Notes: generated from the letters alone by a model not told the origin. Counted from the first letter of the stretch, positions 1-9,919 are shown. The stretch is 28,285 nt of DNA from Paulinella micropora (GCA_009731375.1 BJOX01000177.1:729855-758139), one strand, 5' to 3'. A program made the numbers and translations.

Positions 1-232
1 GGTTTTATTCCGGGCTCAACAAGCGAGAAAGGGCACCCTGAGGGAACAGGATTGTGCTTCCCGTCGCTATTTCGGCATATGACTTATAGGCGTATGGCTA
101 GGCACACATAAGGCACCCCACCACGGGCCCAGCACACCCACACCATCCCCTAATTCTCTGTCTGTCGACAGATGGCACCCATTTCAAAAAATCAAGCCCA
201 AGAGAGGGTCAGTGACACCTCAAGTGGCCTTA
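1..232 (-). repeat. Dispersed repeat R1, inverted partial copy
   Basis: This stretch is the reverse complement of 12805-13035 and, with one deletion, of 19081-19275. By eye it differs from the 12.8-kb copy at only a few bases over 230. Its right edge stops inside the repeat and passes straight into GATA units, and its left edge is the window edge. It keeps a segment of about 30 bases (near 175-205) that the 19-kb copy has lost. No frame is clearly coding. The family is unknown. It could be an intronic piece of a duplicated gene, since in the other copies it ends at a good splice acceptor. Confidence 0.85.
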
Positions 233-419
233 GATAGATAGATAGATAGATAGATAGACAGACAGACACAGACAGACAGACAGACAGACTCAGACAGGCA
301 GACAGACAGACAGCACAGAGATAGACTGACAGACAGACAGACAGACATATAGACAGACAGACAGACAGACAGACAGCAGAGGCAAGCACAGAGATAGACA
401 GACAGACAGACAGATAGTG
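233..419. repeat. GATA/GACA tetranucleotide tract
   Basis: This is mixed (GATA)n and (GACA)n with short interruptions. The long leucine/serine frames read from it are repeat translations. Confidence 0.95.
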
Positions 420-449
420 AGATATATGTATATATATTTTTTTATATAT

Positions 450-466
450 GAGAGAGAGAGAGAGAC

Positions 467-564
<98 letters not shown>

Positions 565-580
565 AGACAGACAGACAGAC

Positions 581-668
<88 letters not shown>
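450..668. repeat. GA/GACA/GATA purine-rich microsatellite
   Basis: It runs as blocks of (GA)n, (GACA)n, about 15 GATA units at 583-642, then (GA)n. It is followed from 697 by (CT)n, so the strand of the dinucleotide switches, leaving an inverted pair around the short non-repeat at 669-696. Confidence 0.95.
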
Positions 669-673
<5 letters not shown>

Positions 674-694
674 GACCTTGACACAGCTGATTTA

Positions 695-696
<2 letters not shown>

Positions 697-726
<30 letters not shown>

Positions 727-736
727 ACACACACTT

Positions 737-781
<45 letters not shown>

Positions 782-798
782 CTCTCTCTCTCTCTCTG

Positions 799-841
<43 letters not shown>

Positions 842-984
842 GCTCTCTCGCTCTCTCTCTCTTTTTCTCTCAGATGCATTACCTTATGAGGGGAAGCTTT
901 GGCTGAGGACGGCTGACTCATCACACTCTCTCTCTCTCACTCTCTCTCTCTCTCTCTCTCTCTCTCCCTGTCTCCCTCCCTGTG

Positions 985-1035
<51 letters not shown>
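697..1035. repeat. CT dinucleotide tract
   Basis: This is (CT)n with scattered CA and TTTC interruptions. It is broken once by the first copy of the core at 873-923. It runs into the N gap. Confidence 0.95.
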
Positions 1036-1173
1036 NNNNNNNNNNNNNNNNNNNNNNNNNNNNNNNNNNNNNNNNNNNNNNNNNNNNNNNNNNNNNNNNN
1101 NNNNNNNNNNNNNNNNNNNNNNNNNNNNNNNNNNNNNNNNNNNNNNNNNNNNNNNNNNNNNNNNNNNNNNNNN

Positions 1174-1238
<65 letters not shown>

Positions 1239-1290
1239 AGATGCATTACCTTTTCAGGGGAAGCTTTGGCTGAGGACGGCCGACTCATCA

Positions 1291-1344
<54 letters not shown>

Positions 1345-1392
1345 AATGCATTACCTTTTCAGGGGAAGCTTTGGCTGAGGACGGCTGACTCA

Positions 1393-1432
<40 letters not shown>

Positions 1433-1472
1433 TTTTCAGGGGAAGCTTTGGCTGAGGACGGCTGACTCATCG
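873..1472 (+). repeat. Four-copy exon-like core array (GKLWLRTADSS core)
   Basis: Four copies of one core of about 50 bases lie at 873-923, 1241-1290, 1346-1395 and 1426-1472, separated by (CT)n and (CA)n and one N gap. Copies 2-4 carry ACCTTTTCAG, a good 3' splice acceptor, directly before GGGAAGCTTTGG. Read from the acceptor, the frame gives GKLWLRTADSS. Copy 4 continues as LSEK before GATA units, while copies 1-3 turn into CT repeat after the TCATCACTC. Differences inside the frame (GCT/GCC and TCA/TCG) are third-position and silent. Copy 1 has ACCTTATGAG in place of the acceptor. The reverse strand offers a short ATG frame ending at AAG|GTAATG, so the coding strand is not fully settled. 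The protein is not recognised. Confidence 0.6.
1036..1173. other. Assembly gap, 138 N
   Basis: The run of N sits inside a CT tract, with CT on both sides. The true length is unknown. Confidence 0.99.
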
Positions 1473-1480
1473 CTGTCAGA

Positions 1481-1483
<3 letters not shown>

Positions 1484-1563
<80 letters not shown>

Positions 1564-1984
1564 TCTTCTATCTATCTTTCTATCTATCTTTCTATCTATC
1601 TTTCTATCTATCTATCTATCTATCTGTCTGTCTGTCTATCTATCTATCTATTTTGCTATCTTGCTAGCTGAGGTAGCTATCTATCTAGCTAGCTAGCTAG
1701 CTAGCTAGCTAGCTATCTATCTATCTATCTATCTATCTATCAATCTATCTATCTATCTATATACCTATCTACCTATCTATCTATCTATCTACCAACCTAC
1801 CTACCTACCTACCTACTTACTACCTACATACCTACATACCTACCTACCTATCTACCTATCTATCTATCTAGCTATCTATCTATCTATCTATCCATCCATC
1901 TATCTATCTATCTATCTATCTATCGTATCTATCTATGTATCGGATCTATCTATCTGTGTATCGTATCGTATCTTTCTATCTATC

Positions 1985-2022
<38 letters not shown>
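1484..2022. repeat. GATA array followed by TATC array (inverted pair)
   Basis: About 20 GATA units (1484-1562) are followed directly by TATC, with a 12-base TATCTATCTTTC period at 1563-1615, so the strand can fold back on itself. Further on lie TAGC units (1674-1713, self-complementary), TACC units (near 1790-1860) and degenerate TATC. Confidence 0.95.
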
Positions 2023-2025
<3 letters not shown>

Positions 2026-2031
2026 ATCTAT

Positions 2032-2150
2032 CATTCGTTCATTCGTTCGTTAGTTCATTCGATCGTTCATTCATTCATTCATTCATTTTCATTCATTCAT
2101 TCATTCATTCATTCATTCATTCTTTCTTTCTTTCATTCATTCATTCATTC
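2032..2150. repeat. CATT/CGTT tetranucleotide tract
   Basis: Units are mainly ATTC, with a few GTTC near the left end. Nothing else is seen. Confidence 0.9.
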
Positions 2151-2164
2151 CGAACTATATGCAT

Positions 2165-2184
2165 GAGGAAGAAAGAAAGAAAAA

Positions 2185-2220
<36 letters not shown>

Positions 2221-2279
2221 AAAGAAAAGAAAAGAAAAGAAAAGAAAAGAAAGAAAAGAAAGAAAGCAAGCAAGCAAGC

Positions 2280-2342
<63 letters not shown>

Positions 2343-2343
2343 C

Positions 2344-2418
<75 letters not shown>

Positions 2419-2461
2419 GAAGGAAGGAAGGAAGGAAGGATAGGAAGGAAGGAAGGAAGAA

Positions 2462-2504
<43 letters not shown>

Positions 2505-2755
2505 GAAGGAAGGAAGAAAAGAAAGAAAGAAAGAAAGAATCAAGAAAGAAAGAAAGAAAGAAAGAAAGAAAAGAAAGAAAGAAAAGAAAGAAAAGACGAA
2601 ACGAAGAAAGAAAGGAAGACAGAAAGGAAGAAAGAAGGAAGGAAGGAAGGAAGGAAGGAAGAAAGGAAGGAAGAAAGGAAGGAAGAAAGGAAGGAAGAAA
2701 GGAAGGAAGGAAGGAAGGAAGGAAGAAAGAAAGACAGGAAGAAAGAAAGGAATGA
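2165..2755. repeat. 590-base polypurine GAAA/GGAA array
   Basis: Nearly every base on the plus strand is A or G. GAAA and GGAA units alternate in blocks, with a few AAGC and single pyrimidines. Open frames in all three plus frames (K/E/R) and their complements (F/L/S) are artefacts of composition. A mirror-symmetric purine tract of this length is a candidate for triplex (H-DNA) formation. Confidence 0.97.
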
Positions 2756-2756
2756 T

Positions 2757-2837
2757 AGATGGATAGAACGAGCTGACATCCGAGTGCATCATCCAGTGAG
2801 ATAGGAGGTGAAGGATCGTCCAAATCCCCGAAGAGAT
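2757..2837 (-). other. Candidate exon, minus strand, with strong acceptor
   Basis: On the minus strand the sequence TTTGCCTTGTTCTAG (complement of 2838-2852) is a strong 3' splice acceptor. The 81 bases after it stay open in one frame, entered with 2 leftover bases. The frame starts LFGDLDDPSPPIS and later reads ALGCQLVLS, with aspartate/proline composition unlike the flanking repeats. It then runs without a donor into TTTC units, as other cores here do. No family is recognised. An 81-base open frame can arise by chance, so the main support is the acceptor placed exactly at its start. Confidence 0.4.
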
Positions 2838-2867
2838 CTAGAACAAGGCAAATCATAGTCTATTAGG

Positions 2868-3063
2868 TCGCGGCTAGCCAACTTATTTTGACTTGTTTTG
2901 CGATATTACGCGGCCAGCCACACGAATCGGACTTGTTTTGCGGGCGGGTCGGGCCGAGCCGGACCGGGCCGGCGAGCCCGCAAAAACACGCGCAATTTGG
3001 CGCGCCGCATATGTAGTTTTCTCGGTAATTGACCACATTTGGTGGAGGGTGTGTGACCGATAA
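2868..3063 (+). repeat. GC-rich foldback element, copy 1 plus a 5' partial copy
   Basis: The full unit (2904-3063) has two stems. The first pairs TTGTTTTGCGGGCGGGTC (near 2931) with the complementary arm near 2967-2985. The second is the GGTAATTGACCACAT...GTGACCGATAAA block at its right end. A truncated repeat of the left part lies at 2868-2902. Three more copies are at 3349, 20310 and 22173. No frame or transposase is present. It looks like a non-autonomous foldback element of unknown family. Confidence 0.75.
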
Positions 3064-3118
3064 ATGTACTTAGGTCCGTTCTACACCAACCCAAGATTTC
3101 CTGGTTCTGGGTGTGGAA

Positions 3119-3131
3119 GAGAGACAGAGAC

Positions 3132-3162
<31 letters not shown>

Positions 3163-3191
3163 GGCATCCCATGATTCCAAAGATAACTTCC

Positions 3192-3279
<88 letters not shown>

Positions 3280-3282
3280 CGC
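3119..3282. repeat. GA dinucleotide tract inside MITE
   Basis: (GA)n with a few GACA units surrounds a reversed copy of the EVIxFGIMGC core at 3164-3190. It ends at GGCGCGC beside a 10-N gap. Confidence 0.95.
3164..3190 (-). repeat. EVIxFGIMGC core, minus-strand copy
   Basis: The complement reads EEVIFGIMGC and continues into CT repeat, as do the plus-strand copies at 17891 and 18010. Like the 17891 copy, it is exactly 3 bases shorter than the 18010 and 18319 copies, which keeps the frame. Confidence 0.7.
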
Positions 3283-3292
3283 NNNNNNNNNN
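3283..3292. other. Assembly gap, 10 N
   Basis: This is a nominal-size gap next to a GA tract and GCGCGC. Confidence 0.99.
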
Positions 3293-3348
3293 GGCCAGGC
3301 TTTTCAAGAAGCCAAGCCCAGAAATTTATTGTCCCGAAAACCCGAAAT

Positions 3349-3495
3349 AAGTATATTATGCGGCCAGCCACAAATTCGACGTTGCGGGCGAGCCGGGCCG
3401 GGCCGGCGAGCCCGCAAAACACGTCGAATTTGTGACTAGCCGCATATGTAGTTTTATCGGTAACCTGGCCATATTTTGTGGAGGTGACCGATAAA
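3349..3495 (+). repeat. GC-rich foldback element, copy 2, nested in MITE
   Basis: It starts TATTATGCGGCCAGCC and ends GACCGATAAA, with a central arm pair around GCCGGGCCGGGCC. It lies in the same orientation as copy 1. It interrupts the M1 MITE between CCCGAAAT and ATCTGGTTGG, so it inserted after the MITE. A short AAAT-like duplication is possible at the junctions. Confidence 0.75.
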
Positions 3496-3606
3496 ATCTG
3501 GTTGGTTGAACGGGACTTAATGAGGGGTAAGTAATTTGTGTATGTATGTATTGATTGACATGACATGCATGACATGAGAGGTTCCTAGGTCTTCACTGAA
3601 ATCAGC

Positions 3607-3648
<42 letters not shown>

Positions 3649-3668
3649 ATATCTATATATCTATCTAT
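3607..3668. repeat. TATC tract
   Basis: About 11 TATC units are followed by TATATC. The preceding unique piece (3522-3606) shows nothing recognisable. Confidence 0.95.
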
Positions 3669-3774
3669 ATGACTTCAAGTGCTTCGATCTCAGCCAACGC
3701 TTGTGTTGCTGTCGCTTGTGCAGTGGCTCGTTTGAAAGCTCTGTTCAAGAGCTTAGTAACAAGCTAAGATGCAG

Positions 3775-3902
3775 ATACCTGGACACCAGTATTGGCTGAG
3801 AACGAAGCACTTAGAGTCATGGCTAATTGCACTTGGGAAGTAGAAACTCTCATGCATATGACATACATGCGAGGAATGAGGCTTAAGGAAGGAAAAACAA
3901 AT
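3775..3902 (+). other. Candidate exon before the TATG array
   Basis: After GATGCAG (AG at 3773-3774) a frame entered with 2 bases stays open for 42 codons. It starts TWTPVLAENEALRVMANCTW and ends RLKEGKTN, just before GTATGCGTG, which is both donor-like and the start of the TATG array. Composition is protein-like and differs from the repeat frames. The acceptor lacks a pyrimidine tract, and a 42-codon open stretch is not rare by chance. Upstream, 3669-3767 holds a separate 32-codon ATG-to-TAA frame. No homologue is recognised. Confidence 0.3.
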
Positions 3903-4202
3903 GTATGCGTGTATGTATGTATGTATGTATGTATGTATGTATGTATGTATGCATGTATGTGTGTGCACTTATGTATGCATGTATGTATGTATGTATGTAT
4001 GCATGTATGCATGTATGTATGTATGTATGTATGTATGTATATGTGTATGGTATGGTATGGTATTGCATGTTATGTATGTATGTATGTATCTATGTATGTA
4101 TGTATGTATGTATGTGTTTGTGTATGTATGGTTATTTATGTATATGCTTGCATATATGTATGTATGTACGCATGTATGTATGCATGTATGTATGCATGTA
4201 TG

Positions 4203-4236
<34 letters not shown>

Positions 4237-4713
4237 TGTATGTATGTGTGTGTGTATGTGTGTGTGTATGTATGTATGTATGTATGTATGTATGTATGTG
4301 TGTATGTATGTGTGTGTATTTATGTATGTATGTATGTATGTATGTATGTATGTATGTATGTATTGTGTATGTAAGTATGGATGTATGTATGTATGTATGT
4401 ATATGTATGTATGTATTTATGTATGTATGTATATGTGTGTATGTATGTATAGTGTGTGTATGTCATGTATGTATTCATGCACGTATTCATGTATGTATGT
4501 ATGTATGTATGTATGTATGTATGTATGTATGTAGTATGTATGTGTGTATGTATGTATGTATGTATGTATGTATGTATGTGTGTGTGTGTGCATGCATATA
4601 TGTGTACGTATATGTAAAATATGTATATGCATGTATGTATGTATGTATGTATGTATGAGTGTATGTAGGTAGGTAGGTATGTATGTATGCATGTATGCAT
4701 GTATGTATGCATG

Positions 4714-4745
<32 letters not shown>

Positions 4746-5094
4746 TGTATGTACGTATGTATGTATGTATGTACGTATTTATGTAAGTATTTATGTATGT
4801 ATTTATGTATGTATGTATGTATGTATGTATGTATGACATACGTATGTATGTATGCATGTATGTATGCAAGTATGTATGCATGTATGTATGTATGTATGTA
4901 TGTATGTATGTATGTATGTATCCATGACATATATATGTATGTATGTATGTATGTATGCATGCATGCATGCATGCATGAATGTATGTATGTATGTATGTAT
5001 GTAGGTAGGTAGGTAGGTAGGTAGGTAGGTAGGCAGGTAGGTAGGTAGGTAGGTCTGTCTGCCTGTCTGTATGTATGTATGTATGTATGTATGG

Positions 5095-5126
<32 letters not shown>

Positions 5127-5938
5127 ATGTATGTATGTATGTATATATGTATGTATGTATGTTATGTATGTATGTTATGTATGTATGTTATGTATGTATG
5201 TATGTATGTATGTATGTATGTATGTATGATGTATGTATGGATGTATGTATGTACGTATGTATGTATGTATGCATGTATGTATGTATGTATGTACGTATGC
5301 ATGTGTATATGTATGTATGTATGTATGTATGTATGCATGTATGAAAAATGTATGTATGTATTGCATGCATGCATACATACAAACATACATACATACATAC
5401 ATACATACATACATGCATGCATACATACATACATACATGCATACATACATGCATGTATGTGTGTATGTATGTATGTATGTATGTATTTATTTATTTATTT
5501 ATGTATGTATGTATGCAGGTAGGTAGGTAGGTAGGTAGGTAGGTAGGTAGGTAGGTCTGTCTGTCTGTCTGTATGTCTGTATGTCTGTATGTATGTATGT
5601 ATGTATGTATGTATGTATGTATGTATGTATGTATGTATGGGTGTGTGTGTGTGTGTGTGTATGTATGTAATGTATGTATGTATGTATGTATGTATGTATG
5701 TATGTATTTATGTATTGTATGTTTGTATGTATGATTGTATGTATGTATGTATGTATGTATGTATGTATGTGTGTGTGTGTGTGTACGTATGTACATATGT
5801 ATGTATGTATGTATGCATGTATATGTGTATGTATGTATGTATGTGTATGTATGTATGTATGTATGTATGTATGTATGTATGTGTGTATGTAACATATGTA
5901 TGTATCATGTGTGTATGTATGTATGTTATGTATGTAGA
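3903..5938. repeat. TATG array of about 2 kb
   Basis: (TATG)n carries TGTG, TGCA, TTTA and GGTA variants, including GGTA blocks at 5003-5052 and 5517-5556. The strand inverts to (ATAC)n at about 5370-5450 and then returns. The MYVC/HTYI frames are repeat translations. Confidence 0.97.
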
Positions 5939-6890
5939 ACGGATAGGTGAGGGTGGGAAATTTTGAAAAGGGTGAAACAATCGAGGACGCCACGCAGTTT
6001 TCAAAGACACCAAAAAGTGAACGAAAAAAGGCAGGATTGATAATAAAGAGTACAACAGAAAAAACACTGAGATCAGAAGGAAAGCGAGTAAGAATAATCA
6101 GTTGATTCGACGGACAACTCCACAAGAAAACAACGATTTCGAAAAATAAAGAGTAGAACGGAAGGCGAGCGAGAAAACGATCGAACAAGGTAAGAGAAAC
6201 CGCATTCAATGAAGACGAAGCGAAAAAGAAAGAGGAAAGAGATGAGAGTTGAAAAATCAGCAACAACTACATTCACCCAAACATGATATTTCTCAGTGAA
6301 CTGCCTTAATTCAACTTCAAACTACCTGCAGCAAGATTAGAATACATGTACACAGTATGTGGCGTACCATCCATCTCGTCAAGGCCCAGGTTCCAAGGTT
6401 CCACTCAAGTACAGCTCGATACTCGAAAGCAGTCTTTCTGACGGATCGATTTGTTGATAGGGACTCGTAGCTACAGGCTTTGCCAAATCTTTCTGTCAGG
6501 ATTTTATTTCCCCTTTCTACCATTTATGCACCGACTGGCCCGGTCTGGTCTTCACCCAGAAAAAAAAGTACAACAGCTTTTCGTGAAGATATGCAACAGT
6601 TTTCATCTATTAACGTCTGCACCGCTTTTTATACTTCAGTCTCTTTTGTATCCTTTTCTCTCTGCACTAACCTATGAGCATATTTGAACTCTTGGTTCGC
6701 TGTAATGCAGTTGCGTTGCTGCCTCTTTCCTTTTCGAGTCATTTTCTTGTTGTTTTCTGCGTCCCCTCTGCCCGAATGGAAGAGTTCTTCTAGTGTTCAT
6801 ATGAGGAAATACTAGCGTGCCCTTGCAGCCTAGCGCATGCATCCATGCATTAGTCTTGCATGTATGTACGTACGTATGTATGTACACTAC
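5939..6890. other. Non-repetitive 0.95-kb region, no confirmed gene
   Basis: This is the longest stretch without microsatellite. The first 320 bases are purine-rich on the plus strand, and 6440-6780 is pyrimidine-rich. AAG|GTAAGA near 6189 matches a splice donor. Frames shorter than 90 codons exist on both strands, none with a recognisable domain except the weak one listed at 6317-6523. I see no promoter, RNA gene or array here. Confidence 0.6.
6317..6523 (-). pseudogene. Possible reverse-transcriptase C-terminal relic
   Basis: The minus-strand frame of 68 codons contains STNRSVRKTAFEYRAVLEWN. Non-LTR reverse transcriptases often end with a motif of the kind R-S-F-x-Y-R-x-x-x-x-W-N-x-L-P, and the FEYRAVLEWN part resembles it, but the usual L-P after W-N is missing. 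There is no catalytic YADD in range. If real, it is a degenerate tail of a LINE. It may equally be chance, and the opposite strand also has a 36-codon frame after a CTGCAG acceptor-like site near 6332. Confidence 0.2.
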
Positions 6891-6909
6891 CTGTCTGTCT
6901 GCCTGTCGC

Positions 6910-6978
<69 letters not shown>

Positions 6979-7042
6979 GTCTATCTGTCTGTCTGTCTGT
7001 CTATCTGTCTATCTGTCTGTCTGTCTGTCTGTCTGTCGGTCG

Positions 7043-7080
<38 letters not shown>

Positions 7081-7260
7081 TTGTCGCTGTCTGTCGCTGT
7101 CTGTCTGTCTGTCTGTCTGTCTGTCTGCCTGCCTGTCTGCCTGTCTGCCTGTCTGTCTGTCTGCCTGTCTGTTTGTCTGTCTGGTTGTCTGTCTCTGAAT
7201 GTCTGTCTGAGTGTCTGTCTGTCTGTCTGTCTGTCTAGTCTGTCTGTCTGAATGTCTGAA

Positions 7261-7296
<36 letters not shown>

Positions 7297-7399
7297 GGTC
7301 TGTCGGTCTGTCTGTCTGTCTGTCTGTCTGTGTCTGTCGTTGTGTCGTTGTGTCTGTCTGTCTGGCTGTCTGTCTGTCTGTCTGTGTCTGTCTGTTGTC

Positions 7400-7430
<31 letters not shown>

Positions 7431-7443
7431 GTCTATCTGTCTA

Positions 7444-7474
<31 letters not shown>

Positions 7475-7528
7475 GTCTGTCTGTCTCTCTGTCTGTCTGT
7501 GTGTGTGTCTGTGTCTGCCTGTTTGTTG

Positions 7529-7560
<32 letters not shown>

Positions 7561-7579
7561 TGTCTCTGTCTGTCTGTCC
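6891..7579. repeat. TGTC (GACA) array of about 690 bases
   Basis: (CTGT)n carries TATC, CCTG, GGTC and GTGT variants. It is followed by CCCT and CT units to about 7634. Confidence 0.97.
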
Positions 7580-7652
7580 CCTCTCCCTCCCTCCCTCCCT
7601 CCCTCCCCTCCCGTCCTCTCTCTCTCTCTCTCTCCACACCCGAATGACTTAC

Positions 7653-7697
7653 CTTACCGTGCAGTGAAGCAGAATGCAGGACGATTCTCTGTTGGCC
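7653..7697 (-). other. Candidate 45-base mini-exon with both splice sites
   Basis: On the minus strand the segment is preceded by a pyrimidine-rich stretch ending TTCTACCTTAACTAG. It is followed by GTAAGT after AAG, a perfect match to the animal donor consensus. It is exactly 45 bases. Frame 0 reads [15 protein letters not shown] without a stop, a second frame is also open, and the third has a stop. The upstream intron would be CT repeat acting as pyrimidine tract, and the downstream intron GACA repeat. It occurs once in the window, so there is no comparative support. An alternative donor (GTAAGG) lies 5 bases earlier. Confidence 0.4.
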
Positions 7698-7711
7698 CTA
7701 GTTAAGGTAGA

Positions 7712-8090
<379 letters not shown>

Positions 8091-8103
8091 CAATTATGAT
8101 TAT

Positions 8104-8178
8104 GATGTATAAAGATAGTAATGCATTATGATGTATATGTAATGGATTATGATGTATAAAGATAGTAATGCATTATGA
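8104..8178. repeat. Two direct copies of a 28-base core (GATGTATAAAGATAGTAATG)
   Basis: The identical core occurs at 8104-8131 and 8151-8178, 47 bases apart. An inverted, related copy is at 9590-9650. Both sites abut GGTA/TACC units. The function is unknown. Confidence 0.75.
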
Positions 8179-8201
8179 GTATGATGTATATGATTTATAG
8201 G

Positions 8202-8713
<512 letters not shown>

Positions 8714-8738
8714 CTTCTTTTCTCCTTGCACAATTCTG

Positions 8739-8850
<112 letters not shown>

Positions 8851-8851
8851 T

Positions 8852-8912
8852 GGAATGGATGCCTACATCCTCGGATATGCAGACCTGATAGACCAAACAT
8901 ATCTATCTATCT
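8852..8912 (+). repeat. MDAY core, copy 1
   Basis: A core of about 50 bases ends in ACATATCTATC and matches the copy at 17373-17423. Its frame reads [18 protein letters not shown], and the other copy reads [18 protein letters not shown]. Differences are TAC/TAT and CTA/TTA (silent), plus I/V, L/F, G/R, A/S and D/E, mostly conservative. Neither copy has a clear acceptor, because purine repeats precede both. A 3' fragment resembling it (CACCAGACATATATC) may lie near 18640. It is unrecognised. Confidence 0.45.
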
Positions 8913-8957
8913 AAGAGAAGTTAATGTAAACATAGGGTAAGGAGAGAGAAAGAGTGG

Positions 8958-9205
8958 NNNNNNNNNNNNNNNNNNNNNNNNNNNNNNNNNNNNNNNNNNN
9001 NNNNNNNNNNNNNNNNNNNNNNNNNNNNNNNNNNNNNNNNNNNNNNNNNNNNNNNNNNNNNNNNNNNNNNNNNNNNNNNNNNNNNNNNNNNNNNNNNNNN
9101 NNNNNNNNNNNNNNNNNNNNNNNNNNNNNNNNNNNNNNNNNNNNNNNNNNNNNNNNNNNNNNNNNNNNNNNNNNNNNNNNNNNNNNNNNNNNNNNNNNNN
9201 NNNNN
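8958..9205. other. Assembly gap, 248 N
   Basis: It sits between GA-rich sequences. (GA)n continues at 9206-9258 and turns into CT at 9259-9288. Confidence 0.99.
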
Positions 9206-9260
<55 letters not shown>

Positions 9261-9290
9261 TCTATCTCTATCTCTCTCTCTCTCTCTTTC

Positions 9291-9589
9291 TACTTTTTAT
9301 TTAATCAAAATTATACAGAACTTTTATACTTATCAATCCGTGTATCTTTACAACTTAAGCGTAAAGGGTAAAGATACATTAATCATATATTTATACATAT
9401 TCTTTCACCACACATGAGGGTTATGGGCGGTGGGGAGCGCATGCAATCGGCACGATTGAGCTGAAAAAGATACCCCCGTCATCCTTATGTCGAATCATAT
9501 CTCATACATACCATTTGAAATAAGCGTCCCATACGCACCCCTTATACTGGATACTAGTGACTCAAAGTACTTACCATATTTCCAGTGTT
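9291..9589. other. AT-rich unique segment, no gene seen
   Basis: This is non-repetitive. A frame open from 9487 reads MSNHISYIPFEISVPYAPLI and later enters the TACC/TATC repeat. No splice sites or motifs support it. Confidence 0.5.
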
Positions 9590-9778
9590 ACATATACATC
9601 ATAATCATACTTGTTTTCTCTTTATACATCATAATGCATTACTATCTTTACCTACCTACCTATCTATCTATCTATCTATCTATCTATCCATCTATCTATC
9701 TATCCATCTATCCATCTACCTATCTATCTATCTATCTATCTATCTATCCATCTATCCATGTATCCATCTATCTATCTG
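9590..9778. repeat. Inverted copy of the 8104 core, then TACC/TATC
   Basis: 9590-9650 carries the complement of the GATGTATAAAGATAG core. It is followed by three TACC units and by TATC/CATC to 9778. Confidence 0.8.
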
Positions 9779-9789
9779 GTGACCTTCAG

Positions 9790-9832
9790 ACCTCAACCGC
9801 AGCTGTCACTAATAAAGCGAAGCATGTTCAAG
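9790..9832 (+). repeat. STAAVTNKAKHVQ core, intact copy (candidate exon)
   Basis: GACCTTCAG precedes and GTATCAAC follows a 43-base segment open in one frame, TSTAAVTNKAKHVQ plus 1 base. Two further copies exist. At 10086-10111 and 10359-10377 it is split by a MITE. At 10576-10598 and 10654-10660 its middle is replaced by TATATC repeat. Copy differences include ACT/ACA (silent), GCA/GGA, ACA/GCA and GTT/GCC. The intron-like sequence after GTATCAA (TAAGTAAGTAGC) is shared and expands into the AAGT array. The protein is not recognised. Confidence 0.5.
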
Positions 9833-9862
9833 GTATCAACTAAGCAAGTAGCAAAGAGTACG

Positions 9863-9902
9863 TTAGGGTTAGGGTTAGGGTTAGGGTTAGGGTTAGGGTT
9901 AG
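9863..9902 (+). repeat. Interstitial telomeric repeat (TTAGGG)n
   Basis: Six perfect TTAGGG units and a partial seventh lie between a core copy and a MITE, about 15 bases from the MITE's TAA. Neither flank looks subtelomeric, so this is an internal tract, plausibly from break repair. Confidence 0.95.
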
Positions 9903-9919
9903 AAGTTCAGTAAGTTTAA

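Larger units (their letters stand above)
3073..3516 (+). mobile_element. Tourist/Harbinger-like MITE (family M1) broken by nested insertions
   Basis: The left terminal repeat GGTCCGTTCTACACCAACCC follows TTA at 3070-3072. The degenerate right terminal repeat (CTGGTTGGTTGAACGGGAC) is followed by TTA at 3517-3519. The body matches the intact 134-base copy at 9920. It is split twice: by a GA tract with another core and a gap at 3119-3292, and by a foldback element at 3349-3495. TTA/TAA duplication and GG-starting terminal repeats fit PIF/Harbinger (Tourist) MITEs. Family placement is inference, because no transposase is present. Confidence 0.65.

Noticed and set aside
192-924. Long [13 protein letters not shown] and RERERE frames on both strands
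   Set aside because: They are translations of (CT)n, (TATC)n and (GA)n and appear in every frame of such repeats. There is no gene evidence.
1935-2856. Lysine/glutamate-rich plus frame of 289 codons and phenylalanine/leucine-rich minus frames
   Set aside because: GAAA and GGAA repeats have no stop codon in any frame on either strand. Only the 2757-2837 part is non-repetitive and it is listed separately.
3669-3767. 32-codon ATG-to-TAA frame, alanine/valine-rich with a basic end
   Set aside because: Short, single copy, no homologue recognised and no initiation or splice context. Mentioned only beside the 3775 candidate.
3792-5892. MYVC and HTYI frames, looking like cysteine-rich repeat proteins
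   Set aside because: They are translations of (TATG)n and (ATAC)n in all frames.
5499-6276. Hydrophobic minus-strand frames in the unique region
   Set aside because: The plus strand is purine-rich there, so the complement is automatically rich in phenylalanine, leucine and serine. No motif is seen.
9863-9902. True chromosome end
   Set aside because: The tract is under 50 bases and flanked on both sides by dispersed repeats continuing for kilobases.
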